From the NCBI GenBank assembly GCA_030655015.1, contig JAURWJ010000150.1, forward strand, positions 21,028-85,027: a DNA stretch of 64,000 bases, written 5' to 3'. The notes under the pieces are model-generated. The model was not told the DNA's origin and did no database searches. It saw only the letters and a list, made by a program, of their open reading frames with translations. Of this stretch, positions 9,142-19,402 are shown piece by piece (position 1 is the stretch's first letter; each line of letters starts with the position of its first letter). The position numbers and the translations under genes were made by a program. This DNA is from Methylotenera sp. GTDB lineage: Bacteria > Pseudomonadota > Gammaproteobacteria > Burkholderiales > Methylophilaceae.

Positions 9142-10535
9142 TGGCTACCGAAAAAATTACAAGTAACGGTACTAATCGTATTGCGATGCTTAAAGTGCTT
9201 AACCCATTCCATATATGGGCGCTGGGGGTGGGCATTGTGCTGGTGGGTGAATTTATGGGCTGGAATTTCACGGTAGGTAAGGGTGGTGCTTATGCCTCGC
9301 TCATTGCTTGTTGGGTGATTGGTTTGCTCTACACTTGCGTGGCGATGATTGATTCTGAAGTGACATCTACTGTAGCAGCGGCAGGCGGTCAATATACACA
9401 GGCTAAACATATTATTGGCCCGTTAATGGCTTTTAATGTGGGTTTGTACCTGGTCATGGCTTACACCATGCTATGTGCGGCTGATGCACTGGTGGTGGGC
9501 GACCTCATGAGGTCAGGTGCCGAGGTGATGGGGTATGCCAACCTGGATACCAAGCCTTTTGTGGTGTTAACCGTGGCCTTTCTGGCGTGGCTAAATTACC
9601 GCGGCGTGTTTGCAACCTTGACGCTAAATCTTGTCATTACCTTTCTAGCTTTCATGTCGCTGATTATATTGTTTTTTGCAGTTGATCCATTAAATCAGGG
9701 CGCTGTGCTTCAGCATCAAGGCTTACTTACCGACCTGCCATACGGGTGGATTGGGGTAATTGCCTCACTACAGTTTGGTATGTGGTATTACCTTGGTATT
9801 GAAGGTACATGTCAAGCTGCGGAAGAGGTGCGTTCTGCTGGACGTTCTATTCCATTAGGCACAATGGGTGGCATGATGACATTGCTGGTTGCAGCGACCA
9901 TTACTTGGTTTGTGGCGACTGGTTTAATGCCTTGGCAGTATTTAGGTCAAGCGACAACGCCTATGTATGATGCTGCAACACTGCTTGGCAGTAGTCAGCT
10001 TCAATTAATGTTGTTTGTGGCAACTGCTTTTGCTGCGACTGCTTCAGCCAATGGCTGCATCAATGATGCATCGCGCGCTTGGTTCTCACTGGCGCGTGAC
10101 CGTTATATGCCTGTGTTTTTCGGAGCAATTCATCCTAAGTATCGCACACCCTACCGCTCAGTACTGATTCTAGTGCCGATTGCAGTATCGTTTGCATTTA
10201 CTGGATTGTTAGATCAGGTGATTACGTTCTCTATCCTGTCCGGCTTGCTTGGCTACACCTTTATGACCTTTAATATGATTAAGTTCAGAAAAATGTGGCC
10301 ATTAGGCAGTATCCATCGCGGTTACATTCATCCTTTTCATCCGATACCAGCCATTACCCTGTTAACTTTATGTTGCGCCACGTATTTTGCTACATTCTTA
10401 GGTTACGGTGCTTCGTTGTTATCTATCATGGCTTTCTATATTTTGGCATCGATCTGGTTCGTATTACGTCGCTACAAATACGTGAAACGTGCAGATCAGT
10501 TCACCATGCCATGGGCACGTCCAAAGGGCTATTAA
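9141..10535 (+). CDS. APC-family amino acid/amine permease, candidate methylamine uptake system
   Basis: A 464-residue APC superfamily permease with about 12 hydrophobic segments. Family features are the first-helix glycine-rich stretch (HIWALGVGIVLVGEF), EVTSTVAAAGGQYTQAKHIIG after helix 2 and EGTCQAAEEVRSAGRSIPLG in the helix 6 region, a pattern typical of ethanolamine/amino-acid permeases. GGAGGG lies seven bases upstream. It ends an operon of three small membrane proteins placed directly after the methylamine genes. Substrate (methylamine or another small amine) is inferred from context only. Confidence 0.85.
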   Translation: MATEKITSNGTNRIAMLKVLNPFHIWALGVGIVLVGEFMGWNFTVGKGGAYASLIACWVIGLLYTCVAMIDSEVTSTVAAAGGQYTQAKHIIGPLMAFNVGLYLVMAYTMLCAADALVVGDLMRSGAEVMGYANLDTKPFVVLTVAFLAWLNYRGVFATLTLNLVITFLAFMSLIILFFAVDPLNQGAVLQHQGLLTDLPYGWIGVIASLQFGMWYYLGIEGTCQAAEEVRSAGRSIPLGTMGGMMTLLVAATITWFVATGLMPWQYLGQATTPMYDAATLLGSSQLQLMLFVATAFAATASANGCINDASRAWFSLARDRYMPVFFGAIHPKYRTPYRSVLILVPIAVSFAFTGLLDQVITFSILSGLLGYTFMTFNMIKFRKMWPLGSIHRGYIHPFHPIPAITLLTLCCATYFATFLGYGASLLSIMAFYILASIWFVLRRYKYVKRADQFTMPWARPKGY

Positions 10536-10563
10536 CCTTGTGATGTTGAATTTTTAAAACAGA

Positions 10564-10589
10564 GGGCAACGGTTATAAGACTGTTGCCC
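10564..10589. other. stem-loop between permease and next gene
   Basis: GGGCAACGGT (10564-10573) pairs with ACTGTTGCCC (10580-10589), one G-U pair, around a six-base loop. No U-tract follows, so it is more likely an mRNA-stability or weak attenuation element than a terminator. It lies 14 bases before the start at 10603. Confidence 0.45.
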
Positions 10590-10602
10590 GCTAAGGGTTA
10601 AT

Positions 10603-11298
10603 ATGAATATAGCCGTATTAGTTTTGCTAGTAATGATGGCGGTGCTAATTTACCGTAAATACAATCATGATGTTAGTGATAAAACGCAAGCGCGGAGTCA
10701 TGTGTTTGACGAATGTATGTCTTTATTGCAAAAACTGCAGACCAGCCAAGATCAGGCTAATCTACCTATACTTCAAGGTGAGTATGCGGGTTATCAAGTG
10801 GCACTCAGCATTGTTGAAGATACTTTAGGTTGGCGAAAGCTGCCGCCACTATGGTTGCTGATTAAAGTAATTGCAAATAAACCTAGTCTTGGTACGTTTG
10901 ATATGATTGTCAGACCTGCCAATAACGAGTTTTATAGCCCATCCTGGCAATGGGATGGCAATCTGGCAATACCCTCAAGTTGGCCTCAGCATGCCATTAT
11001 TAAGTATCAGCAACAAGCGGTTGATGTGGCGTTGTTGTCACCTTATGTACCAGCATTATTTACAGATTTAAATATGAAAGAATTACTCGTAACGCCAAGT
11101 ATGGTACGGCTGACTTATATGGCTAAACAGGCTGAACGTGGCGAGTATCTGATTATGCGCAATGCTGTTTATGAAAATACGCCTATTCGTAAAAACATAG
11201 TGGAAGCACTTCTAAGGCAAGCGATAGCGATCAGGCAAGCAGCGGAAAACTCAGAAGACTCAGAAATTAAAGCAGTTTATGAAACAGTTGAAAGGTAA
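10603..11298 (+). CDS. unknown protein with N-terminal membrane anchor
   Basis: A 231-residue unknown. Residues 1-17 (MNIAVLVLLVMMAVLIY) form a membrane anchor, and the rest is soluble with several tryptophans (SWQWDGNLAIPSSW near 107-120). AAGGG lies six bases before the ATG. It is followed after three bases by another membrane protein and then an overlapping amidotransferase, so three genes probably form one unit. No family recognised, and role in amine metabolism is only suggested by position. Confidence 0.72.
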   Translation: MNIAVLVLLVMMAVLIYRKYNHDVSDKTQARSHVFDECMSLLQKLQTSQDQANLPILQGEYAGYQVALSIVEDTLGWRKLPPLWLLIKVIANKPSLGTFDMIVRPANNEFYSPSWQWDGNLAIPSSWPQHAIIKYQQQAVDVALLSPYVPALFTDLNMKELLVTPSMVRLTYMAKQAERGEYLIMRNAVYENTPIRKNIVEALLRQAIAIRQAAENSEDSEIKAVYETVER

Positions 11299-11301
11299 CT
11301 T

Positions 11302-11592
11302 ATGGCAACCGACAGTGTTCAAGTTATACAAAAACCAATAGCGCCGCAATGGATTTTACTTATCGCCATCCTGTTGCCAGGTATGGGGCAAGTATTCAAC
11401 AATGCACCGAAACGCGGTTTCTTCATGGTATGTTTTATGATTATTCTTGGACTCATTACTTTTAATCTAGCGCAAGCAAATATTTCCATGGTGGGTAAGC
11501 TAGCCGGTGGAATTTTCATCTACGCAATATCAATACTGGATGCCTATTACTGGGCGAAATACCGTAAGGAGTTTTTTAAACGTAATGGATAG
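11302..11592 (+). CDS. small membrane protein, unknown
   Basis: A 96-residue protein with three hydrophobic segments (about 15-28, 36-53 and 61-80) and a positively charged C-terminus (YWAKYRKEFFKRNG). The Gly-Gln-Phe pattern around LLPGMGQVFNNAPKRGF is reminiscent of TM2-like small membrane proteins, but I cannot assign it. The last eight bases overlap the downstream amidotransferase if that starts at 11585. Confidence 0.72.
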   Translation: MATDSVQVIQKPIAPQWILLIAILLPGMGQVFNNAPKRGFFMVCFMIILGLITFNLAQANISMVGKLAGGIFIYAISILDAYYWAKYRKEFFKRNG

Positions 11593-12328
11593 AGACAATC
11601 AACCAATACTTGGAAAAATGAAGTCTGTTTTAATTTTTAGATTTTCTACAACAGAAGGTCCCGGCTATCTGGAAACTTTTCTTGGTCACCGTAATATTAA
11701 CTGGCAATTGATTCAACTTGATGCAGGACACTCGGTACCGGAATTTAACGATGAAATTGGTGCGATTGCCATGATGGGCGGACCGATGAGTGTTAACGAT
11801 AAGTTGCCGTGGATTGAACCCATGTTAGATTTGATCAGGGCGGCCATTGCAAAAGATGTGCCCGTCATTGGACATTGTCTTGGTGGGCAGTTGTTGGCAA
11901 AAGCCTTAGGGGCTGAGGTAAAAGGCAATGCCTGCAAGGAAATGGGTTGGGCTGAAGTGAGAGTCGTGCAGGAAGAAGCCGCGAACGAATGGTTTGGCGG
12001 TGCTGGCAAGTTTGATGTTTTTCACTGGCATTATGAAACCTTTGCTATCCCCAAGGGCGCCACACGCATCTTGAATAGCCGTTATTGTAAAAATCAGGCT
12101 TTTGTATTTAATGATAGGCATATCGGCTTTCAGTGTCATATAGAAATGACAGAAGCCATGGTCAGGCAATGGTGTGACGACGGTGAAGCAGAACTAGTTG
12201 CGGCTTCTGGTGCTGCGTCTGTACAAACTAAGCAAAGAATATTGCTGGAGCTGCGCCTTCGCATTGCTAAATTAAATGATATAGCGGCTGATGTTTATAG
12301 CCGCTGGCTGTCGAATGCAAATTTGTAA
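11585..12328 (+). CDS. class I glutamine amidotransferase, GuaA-N-like
   Basis: A 247-residue stand-alone triad amidotransferase. The nucleophile motif is [14 protein letters not shown] (about 98) and the His-Glu pair is in CHIEMTEAM (about 181). It is clearly paralogous to the gene at 61830 in this window (shared [37 protein letters not shown]). The start at 11585 overlaps the upstream gene by eight bases; a second ATG at 11618 is possible. Given its location it might act on gamma-glutamylmethylamide or related gamma-glutamyl amines, but that is speculation. Confidence 0.82.
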   Translation: MDRDNQPILGKMKSVLIFRFSTTEGPGYLETFLGHRNINWQLIQLDAGHSVPEFNDEIGAIAMMGGPMSVNDKLPWIEPMLDLIRAAIAKDVPVIGHCLGGQLLAKALGAEVKGNACKEMGWAEVRVVQEEAANEWFGGAGKFDVFHWHYETFAIPKGATRILNSRYCKNQAFVFNDRHIGFQCHIEMTEAMVRQWCDDGEAELVAASGAASVQTKQRILLELRLRIAKLNDIAADVYSRWLSNANL

Positions 12329-12465
12329 CTTAGCCAATTGCAAGCTACTTATCCAAACGGAGTAATCCTTTAAGAGAATTGAGTTGTTGTTAAGTAAGCG
12401 TGAGAATGCATTACGTAAGTTTGACTAGTTTGTCATCTCCTAATCTTACGTTGAGTAGCAATTTA

Positions 12466-12522
12466 AAGGGGGTAAGTAGTAAGCGGTGCATGAACAACAT
12501 TTGTACTTACCCCCTTCTTTTT
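12466..12522 (+). terminator. terminator-like hairpin with large loop
   Basis: A perfect 13-base stem (12466-12478 with 12504-12516) closes a 25-base loop and is followed by CTTTTTT. It lies 138 bases after the amidotransferase stop and before folE2. The U-tract and G/C core support a Rho-independent terminator; the unusually large loop is noted. I see nothing else definite in 12329-12640. Confidence 0.6.
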
Positions 12523-12640
12523 TAGTAAGCGCTCAATTATATGTGGATATGAATCTTTATAAGTTGTTTTGAATGCAGAGTGAGTGAGTTAAAACTTTAT
12601 TTTAACAATCGGTGAAAATAATCTAAGAAGGCTAAATAAC

Positions 12641-13432
12641 ATGAATCTACCAATAGACTTTTTGATTGAAGATGTACAAAACTTAGCTGATATCCGTCAA
12701 CTTGCTATAGATAAAGTGGGCATTAAAGCCATCCGCCATCCAGTTAAAGTCAAAGACAAAACGGGTGGCGTCCAGCATACCGTCGCAATATTTAATATGT
12801 TTGTGCATTTGCCGCAACATTTCAAAGGCACGCACATGTCTCGCTTTATTGAGATATTAAATGAGAATGAGCGCGAAATTTCAGTGGAAAGCTTTCAAGC
12901 GATATTGAGTGAAATGGCTGTTAGGCTGGAAGCGCAATCTGGTCATATTGAAATGACTTTTCCGTATTTTATCAATAAATTCGCACCAGTTTCAGGTGTA
13001 AAAAGCCTGATGGATTATGAGGTTACATTTATTGGTGAAATAAAAAATGGCCAGCATGATGTTAAAGTCAAAGTGCTTATCCCTGTCACAAGTTTATGTC
13101 CTTGCTCGAAGAAAATTTCTGCCTATGGTGCTCACAACCAACGCTCCCACGTGACAGTCACTATCGCATTGAAGGCGTTTATGTGGATAGAGGACATGAT
13201 TACCATGGTAGAAGCACAAGCTTCATCTGAACTTTATGGGCTACTCAAGCGGCCTGATGAAAAATACGTTACAGAACGTGCTTACGATAACCCTAAGTTT
13301 GTTGAGGACATGGTGCGAGATATTGCAGCGGTGTTCAATAAAGAACCACGTGTCAAAAGCTATATTGTGGAATGCGAGAACTTTGAATCCATCCATAATC
13401 ATTCTGCCTATGCCTGCATTTCGAGCGAGTAA
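12641..13432 (+). CDS. folE2: GTP cyclohydrolase FolE2 (type IB)
   Basis: Converts GTP to dihydroneopterin triphosphate, the first step of folate and methanopterin synthesis, using a metal-flexible enzyme. The 263-residue protein carries the signature [24 protein letters not shown] (about 149), with the catalytic/metal Cys in CPCSK. AAGGCTAAATAAC before the ATG gives a modest ribosome binding site. ribBA starts three bases after the stop, so both GTP-consuming enzymes share a transcript. Pterin supply fits the C1 metabolism of the neighbours. Confidence 0.93.
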   Translation: MNLPIDFLIEDVQNLADIRQLAIDKVGIKAIRHPVKVKDKTGGVQHTVAIFNMFVHLPQHFKGTHMSRFIEILNENEREISVESFQAILSEMAVRLEAQSGHIEMTFPYFINKFAPVSGVKSLMDYEVTFIGEIKNGQHDVKVKVLIPVTSLCPCSKKISAYGAHNQRSHVTVTIALKAFMWIEDMITMVEAQASSELYGLLKRPDEKYVTERAYDNPKFVEDMVRDIAAVFNKEPRVKSYIVECENFESIHNHSAYACISSE

Positions 13433-13435
13433 ATC

Positions 13436-14632
13436 ATGAATAATATTGTCAGCTTAAAGTTTTTAGAACAATCCAAACCAATTGCAAGCATGGGTTTAAT
13501 GTTAAATAGCCCAGTGTCGATTAGCCCTATATTCGAAATCATAGAAGAGATTCAGCAGGGCCGTATGGTCGTGCTGCTGGATGACGAAGATCGTGAAAAT
13601 GAAGGTGATTTAGTCATGGCGGCACAATTTGTCACGCCAGAAGATATTAACTTTATGGCTAAACATGGTCGTGGCCTAATCTGCCTGACGCTGACAGAAG
13701 CGCGAGGCAAGCAGCTTAATTTAGAGCCCATGGTGACCAGTAATGGCACTAAAATGGGTACTAATTTCACGGTATCAATTGAAGCGGCGGAAGGCGTTAC
13801 TACGGGCATTTCTGCTGCTGATCGGTCGCATACGATACAAACAGCGGTAGCGGTTAATGCCAGACCTGCTGACATTGTCAGCCCTGGACATGTATTCCCC
13901 TTAATTGCACAAAAGGGCGGCGTGTTAGTCAGGGCAGGGCATACTGAAGCTGGTTGTGACATTGCCAAGCTAGGCGGTCTGGAACCTGCGGCAGTAATTT
14001 GCGAAATACTCAAAGATAACGGTGAAATGGCGCGTTTGCCAGATTTACTCGAGTTTGCAGCAAAACATGACCTTAAAGTCGGCACCATCGCCGATCTGAT
14101 TAAATATCGTAGCCAGACGGAGCGCCTGGTTGTGCGCGTGGCAGAGCGCGTGATTGAAACGGCTTTTGGTCAATTTAATTTGATTGCATTTCACGATTCC
14201 ACTGCCAATGAAACGCATCTGGCTTTGATAAAAGGTGATGTGGTTGCCAATAAAAGCGTGTTAGTACGTGTACATGAACCTTTGTCAGTGTTTGACTTAC
14301 TCGATGCTAGTAGCAAAGCTCACAGCTGGAGCTTATCTCACGCCATGCAGATGATTAGTGAGGAAGAGGCTGGCGTCATCGTAATGTTGAGACGTGACGA
14401 AAAAAACGAAGACCTTATTGATGCCATTAAATCAGCAGATCAACCCATTAGCAGTAAGCATACGCTTAAGGACTATGGAATCGGTGCGCAAATACTTCGA
14501 GATTTGGGTGTGGTAAAAATGCGCTTGATGGGTGAATCGCGCAAGATTTCAAGTATGGCTGGTTTTGGCCTGGAAGTCAGCGAGTTCATAGAGTTTTCGC
14601 CGAACGCTTTAGCGGGCGCTGCATGCGCTTGA
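13436..14632 (+). CDS. ribBA: RibBA-type protein: active 3,4-DHBP synthase, degenerate GTP cyclohydrolase II
   Basis: The N-terminal domain (about 30-225) is 3,4-dihydroxy-2-butanone 4-phosphate synthase with DDEDRENEGDLVMAAQFVTP and RAGHTEAGCDIAKLGG, supplying riboflavin. The C-terminal RibA-like domain (about 230-390) lacks the zinc-binding cysteines expected after VRVH (here VRVHEPLSVFDLL), so it should not hydrolyse GTP. Such degenerate RibBA proteins are known in proteobacteria. The start may instead be 13490 or 13499, which would remove about 20 residues that look unrelated to the family. No FMN riboswitch is present. Confidence 0.88.
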   Translation: MNNIVSLKFLEQSKPIASMGLMLNSPVSISPIFEIIEEIQQGRMVVLLDDEDRENEGDLVMAAQFVTPEDINFMAKHGRGLICLTLTEARGKQLNLEPMVTSNGTKMGTNFTVSIEAAEGVTTGISAADRSHTIQTAVAVNARPADIVSPGHVFPLIAQKGGVLVRAGHTEAGCDIAKLGGLEPAAVICEILKDNGEMARLPDLLEFAAKHDLKVGTIADLIKYRSQTERLVVRVAERVIETAFGQFNLIAFHDSTANETHLALIKGDVVANKSVLVRVHEPLSVFDLLDASSKAHSWSLSHAMQMISEEEAGVIVMLRRDEKNEDLIDAIKSADQPISSKHTLKDYGIGAQILRDLGVVKMRLMGESRKISSMAGFGLEVSEFIEFSPNALAGAACA

Positions 14633-14756
14633 GTGTATTGTTTGCGCTAAGTGTGCAATTAAATTGTATATGTGGCCTAAAGCACTTTTGATTTCCAGTG
14701 AATCATAAGTCCTTGTCATCACATCGAAGTAAGCACTTAGAATAGTTAGGTAAATT

Positions 14757-15212
14757 ATGCTCGAAGAAAAAAACAAGCGTGTTATTAACATTCAGTCTGT
14801 GGCCATTACATCCAAAGCACAAGAGCGCTATCAGCAATTGGAGATAGAAGTCATTGGTTGTATTGAGCAATTGCCACTCATTAGTGTTGAAGACTGGGGA
14901 AAAATCCAGTTTATGTTGCAAAGTGAAGGTAGCTTATACAATCAGGCACAAGTTGCCAAATTTAAGGCGGTTCTGAGTGTGCTGGGACCTGCTAGAAATA
15001 CCGCGGCATGGACATCCAGGGATGATCGCCTAGCTTATGATATGTACATTAGTACTTGCCGTGAGGCATTGGATTATCTGATTCGTGCTGAGAGCCTGCT
15101 AGGTCATCTTGAGGAGTCTGAGTATGCATTTATTGAGGATTTTGACCTCGATAAAGTCGCGAAACTAGAAATCTATGTGTCATGGCTAAAGCGACGCTTT
15201 GTTGAAAAATGA
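14757..15212 (+). CDS. conserved-looking hypothetical protein
   Basis: A 151-residue soluble, probably all-helical protein (RLAYDMYISTCREALDYLIRAESLLGHLEE region). No signal peptide, membrane span or known motif. It stands alone between ribBA and an IS scar. The start ATG has no strong Shine-Dalgarno sequence (TTAGGTAAATT). Length, codon use and lack of overlap support a real gene, function unknown. Confidence 0.6.
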   Translation: MLEEKNKRVINIQSVAITSKAQERYQQLEIEVIGCIEQLPLISVEDWGKIQFMLQSEGSLYNQAQVAKFKAVLSVLGPARNTAAWTSRDDRLAYDMYISTCREALDYLIRAESLLGHLEESEYAFIEDFDLDKVAKLEIYVSWLKRRFVEK

Positions 15213-15312
15213 GCTTATCGCTAAGACTCAGCTCTGGTATACCAATGGGTGATTAGCCCGAAAACATTTACACATGATTGTCTTTTACCTGGCGTAGGCT
15301 GACATCACAATA

Positions 15313-15395
15313 TTACCCCCACATACGATGTTTTAGCATTTCATAAGGAGTTTTCCTGCGTGAGCAGAATGCGACCTAAGGCGGTTGTAGTAGTT
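15313..15395 (-). pseudogene. scar of an insertion sequence: transposase C-terminal remnant
   Basis: Read on the minus strand, the segment gives RSHSAHAGK and, after a one-base shift in an A-run, TPYEMLKHRMWG then a stop. That resembles the RPHSALGGKTPYEML ending common in IS481/IS3-type DDE transposases. Ten-base inverted repeats ATTAGCCCGA (15252-15261) and TCGGGCTAAT (15402-15411) flank it. Nothing upstream in frame continues the transposase, so only the tail is left. Family assignment is tentative. Confidence 0.4.
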
Positions 15396-15628
15396 TTCCC
15401 ATCGGGCTAATTTTTCTCGTCAATTGACGTCGCCACCATAATCCAGCATTTGATAAAACTCGCGCTTTACGTCCACTTGCATATGATGACCAGACACCTT
15501 TTTCATAACGCGTGAATTTGTTTGGTAATCCCCCCAGAAAAAGATTGCATTTATAAGTAGAATTTTCTTATGATGAATTAAGGAATTTTTACATGAAGAT
15601 ATCAAGATTTACCGACATTTAGAAATTG

Positions 15629-15658
15629 CAATGGGGAGACATTTCTGCCCCCCCATTG
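15629..15658 (-). terminator. hairpin downstream of dimethylamine dehydrogenase
   Basis: CAATGGGG (15629-15636) and CCCCATTG (15651-15658) pair perfectly around a 14-base loop, 37 bases beyond the dmd stop on the minus strand. Only a short, interrupted U-rich run follows in that direction. Next to it lies a tandem 13-base repeat TTGTTTCAAGAAC (15659-15671 and 15675-15687). Together these fill the gap; 15400-15600 shows nothing else I can name. Confidence 0.5.
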
Positions 15659-15695
15659 TTGTTTCAAGAACTTATTGTTTCAAGAACATTAGATT

Positions 15696-17990
<2,295 letters not shown>

Positions 17991-18016
17991 CTACTTTTCT
18001 TGTATGCCATGTCCAT

Positions 18017-18045
18017 TACTACTAGTGGTTACTCCTTATGGAGTA
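18017..18045 (-). promoter_or_regulatory. site A: 7-2-7 palindrome upstream of dmd
   Basis: TACTCCTTATGGAGTA (18030-18045) has perfect six-base arms and fits the NarL/FixJ-type layout TACYNMT-N2-AKNRGTA with one mismatch. An extra perfect heptamer TACTACT lies at 18017-18023. On the minus strand, TAGAAT (17993-17988) is a good -10, separated from the palindrome by 36 bases, with no clear -35, as expected for an activator-dependent promoter. The palindrome edge is about 123 bases from the dmd start. Confidence 0.55.
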
Positions 18046-18155
18046 TCGGGCGTGCCGGGGTGTTGAGATGGGTTATGTTGGTGTGTGCTGAAAAGTACAA
18101 AGCGCAAGCGCAGTCTGGTGCTGATGTGCAGGATCATATCGCTTGTGCCATTTAT

Positions 18156-18187
18156 AAAAAAAGCCACGTTAAAACGTGGCTTTTTTT
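18156..18187. terminator. bidirectional terminator after the cupin gene
   Basis: A-run, GCCACGT / ACGTGGC stem with a four-base loop, and a T-run (18181-18187) form a symmetrical Rho-independent terminator. It lies 18 bases beyond the stop of the minus-strand cupin gene and upstream of the dmd promoter region, so it keeps the two units apart. Confidence 0.85.
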
Positions 18188-18204
18188 ATGCGCTGGGGTG
18201 TGAA

Positions 18205-18588
18205 TCAGTCGCCGAACGGTGCCGCTACATCTTGGCCAATTCTGATGGCGAATATTTTGCGGACAGTTTCTATGGTTTTCCAGGTGATCTTAGAGCCCGC
18301 CGCAACAAAAAAGCTGTCGCCGCCTACATAGGTATTAGACGTGCCATTGGCTTCAGTCAGTATGGCTTTGCCTTCAAACATATACACTAGTTCATCTGCA
18401 TTGTACGTTACTTGGTAAGTGCCAGGTGTGGCTTCCCAGTAACCAGTTAAAAACTTACCGTCAGCCGGTGCGTGCTCAATCCATGTTTTCATGGTTGGTG
18501 AGCCTTCAACGGGATTCCAGCCACCTAGGTCGGCTGTAATAGGTGCTGTGTTAGGGGTTTTAAATTTGCCAAACGAAATCATTGTCAT
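18205..18588 (-). CDS. cupin-domain protein (DUF861/EutQ-like)
   Basis: A 127-residue single cupin. The barrel motifs are visible in GYWEATPGTYQVTYNADELVYMFEG (about 48-72) and VGGDSFFVAAGSKITWKTIETVRKIFAI (about 88-115), matching the cupin_3 type seen in EutQ-like and amine-related proteins. The metal-ligand histidines of classic cupins are largely absent. GGAGAG eight bases before the ATG supports the start. Its upstream region carries a palindrome like those of dmd and tmd. Role unknown, possibly binding or sensing an amine or aldehyde. Confidence 0.75.
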   Translation of the reverse strand: MTMISFGKFKTPNTAPITADLGGWNPVEGSPTMKTWIEHAPADGKFLTGYWEATPGTYQVTYNADELVYMFEGKAILTEANGTSNTYVGGDSFFVAAGSKITWKTIETVRKIFAIRIGQDVAAPFGD

Positions 18589-18712
18589 TCAATCTCTCCT
18601 GAGGTTTCTTGGTAATAGGTTTATGTAATAAATTACTTCAAAATTAAAACTATTCATCAATAAAAACAATTTATTAGTGTTTGCAATTTACTTTAATGAA
18701 AATTCTCGTCAA

Positions 18713-18728
18713 TACCAACTAAGGATTA
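18713..18728 (-). promoter_or_regulatory. site F: weak 7-2-7 palindrome upstream of the cupin gene
   Basis: TACCAACTAAGGATTA has 12 of 14 heptamer positions in agreement with TACYNMT-N2-AKNRGTA. Its distance to the cupin start (about 125 bases) nearly equals that of site A to dmd. A TAATAA lies 36 bases downstream on the minus strand. Weaker than sites A and E on its own. Confidence 0.35.
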
Positions 18729-18824
18729 GTCCTTATGTGTTAGTTGTCACGGTCTGGGGATATGTCTGTCAAAGCGTCATCGAATGGATGGCGTATTCGG
18801 CTGTTTCTAGGTTTGCTCGAGGTT

Positions 18825-18853
18825 AAAATAGAGCCACTTATTTACAATGGCTC
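18825..18853 (-). terminator. terminator of the permease operon (minus strand)
   Basis: GAGCCA (18831-18836) pairs with TGGCTC (18848-18853) around an 11-base loop. On the minus strand the stem is followed by TATTTT. It lies 130 bases after the 38-residue membrane peptide gene. The U-tract is interrupted once, so efficiency is uncertain. Confidence 0.5.
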
Positions 18854-18982
18854 AAAGACATCAAGGTTCTGCCTTATGGACTTTGAAATAGATATGTGAT
18901 GCAAAATATCCAGCAGGGCTGGTTTTGATCTTTAATTTATGCAGTTTAATGACGCTGTCTACACCGACAATTTCGTTAAAAC

Positions 18983-19099
18983 TTACTCTCCATAATTTTT
19001 AACAAATATCCATGCGCTGATCAGGCAAGCCAGACTCAAGCCGCCAATGACAAATATCGCGAGTTCGCCCGCGCCAGCATAACCCCAAAAATTATTCAT
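18983..19099 (-). CDS. 38-residue single-span membrane peptide
   Basis: A very short reading frame beginning MNNFWGYAGAGELAIFV, continuing as a hydrophobic helix (about residues 11-32) and ending FVKNYGE. AAGGA lies seven bases before the ATG. It follows the gene at 19118-19402 by 18 bases on the same strand, in the permease operon. The complete membrane helix with short charged ends and a good ribosome binding site argue for a real gene, likely a small partner of the permease at 19399-20490. Confidence 0.6.
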   Translation of the reverse strand: MNNFWGYAGAGELAIFVIGGLSLACLISAWIFVKNYGE

Positions 19100-19117
19100 G
19101 GATTGTTCCTTTTCTGG

Positions 19118-19402
19118 TTAAGGTAATAGCAGTCCGGTATCTACCATTCTGGATATTCCAAAGTCTGAAAGCTGATAGTTAAACATTAGTTTTAATGTTC
19201 CGTCAGTAGCTTCCAGCTTCTCATCAATCCGCCTAACTAAACCGGCAGCTGAGAGTTCATCTAAAGCAATACGTATGGATTTTTCTCTAAAATCGCCTGA
19301 CTCGCCATATTCAATGAATGCATTTTTAACTAACTGATGGTCCCACATATGTGCGACCTTGCTTAATTCAGTAAGTAGAAATCCTTTTTGGTGCAGTTTC
19401 AT
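19118..19402 (-). CDS. small winged-helix-like protein
   Basis: A 94-residue soluble protein. The pattern of three helices followed by KLMFNYQLSDFGISRM and the segment IRIALDELSAAGLVRRIDEKLE looks like a winged-helix DNA-binding fold, but no family is recognised. It overlaps the permease stop by four bases (ATGA), so it is translated together with it. It could be a regulator of the permease or a cytoplasmic partner. Confidence 0.6.
   Translation of the reverse strand: MKLHQKGFLLTELSKVAHMWDHQLVKNAFIEYGESGDFREKSIRIALDELSAAGLVRRIDEKLEATDGTLKLMFNYQLSDFGISRMVDTGLLLP

Noticed and set aside
12329-13435. FMN riboswitch near ribBA
   Set aside because: I looked for the conserved RFN element before folE2 and ribBA and found none; only a terminator-like hairpin is present.
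13552-14088. 178-codon frame antisense to ribBA
   Set aside because: Ser/Pro/Ala/Thr-rich shadow of the well-supported ribBA reading frame.
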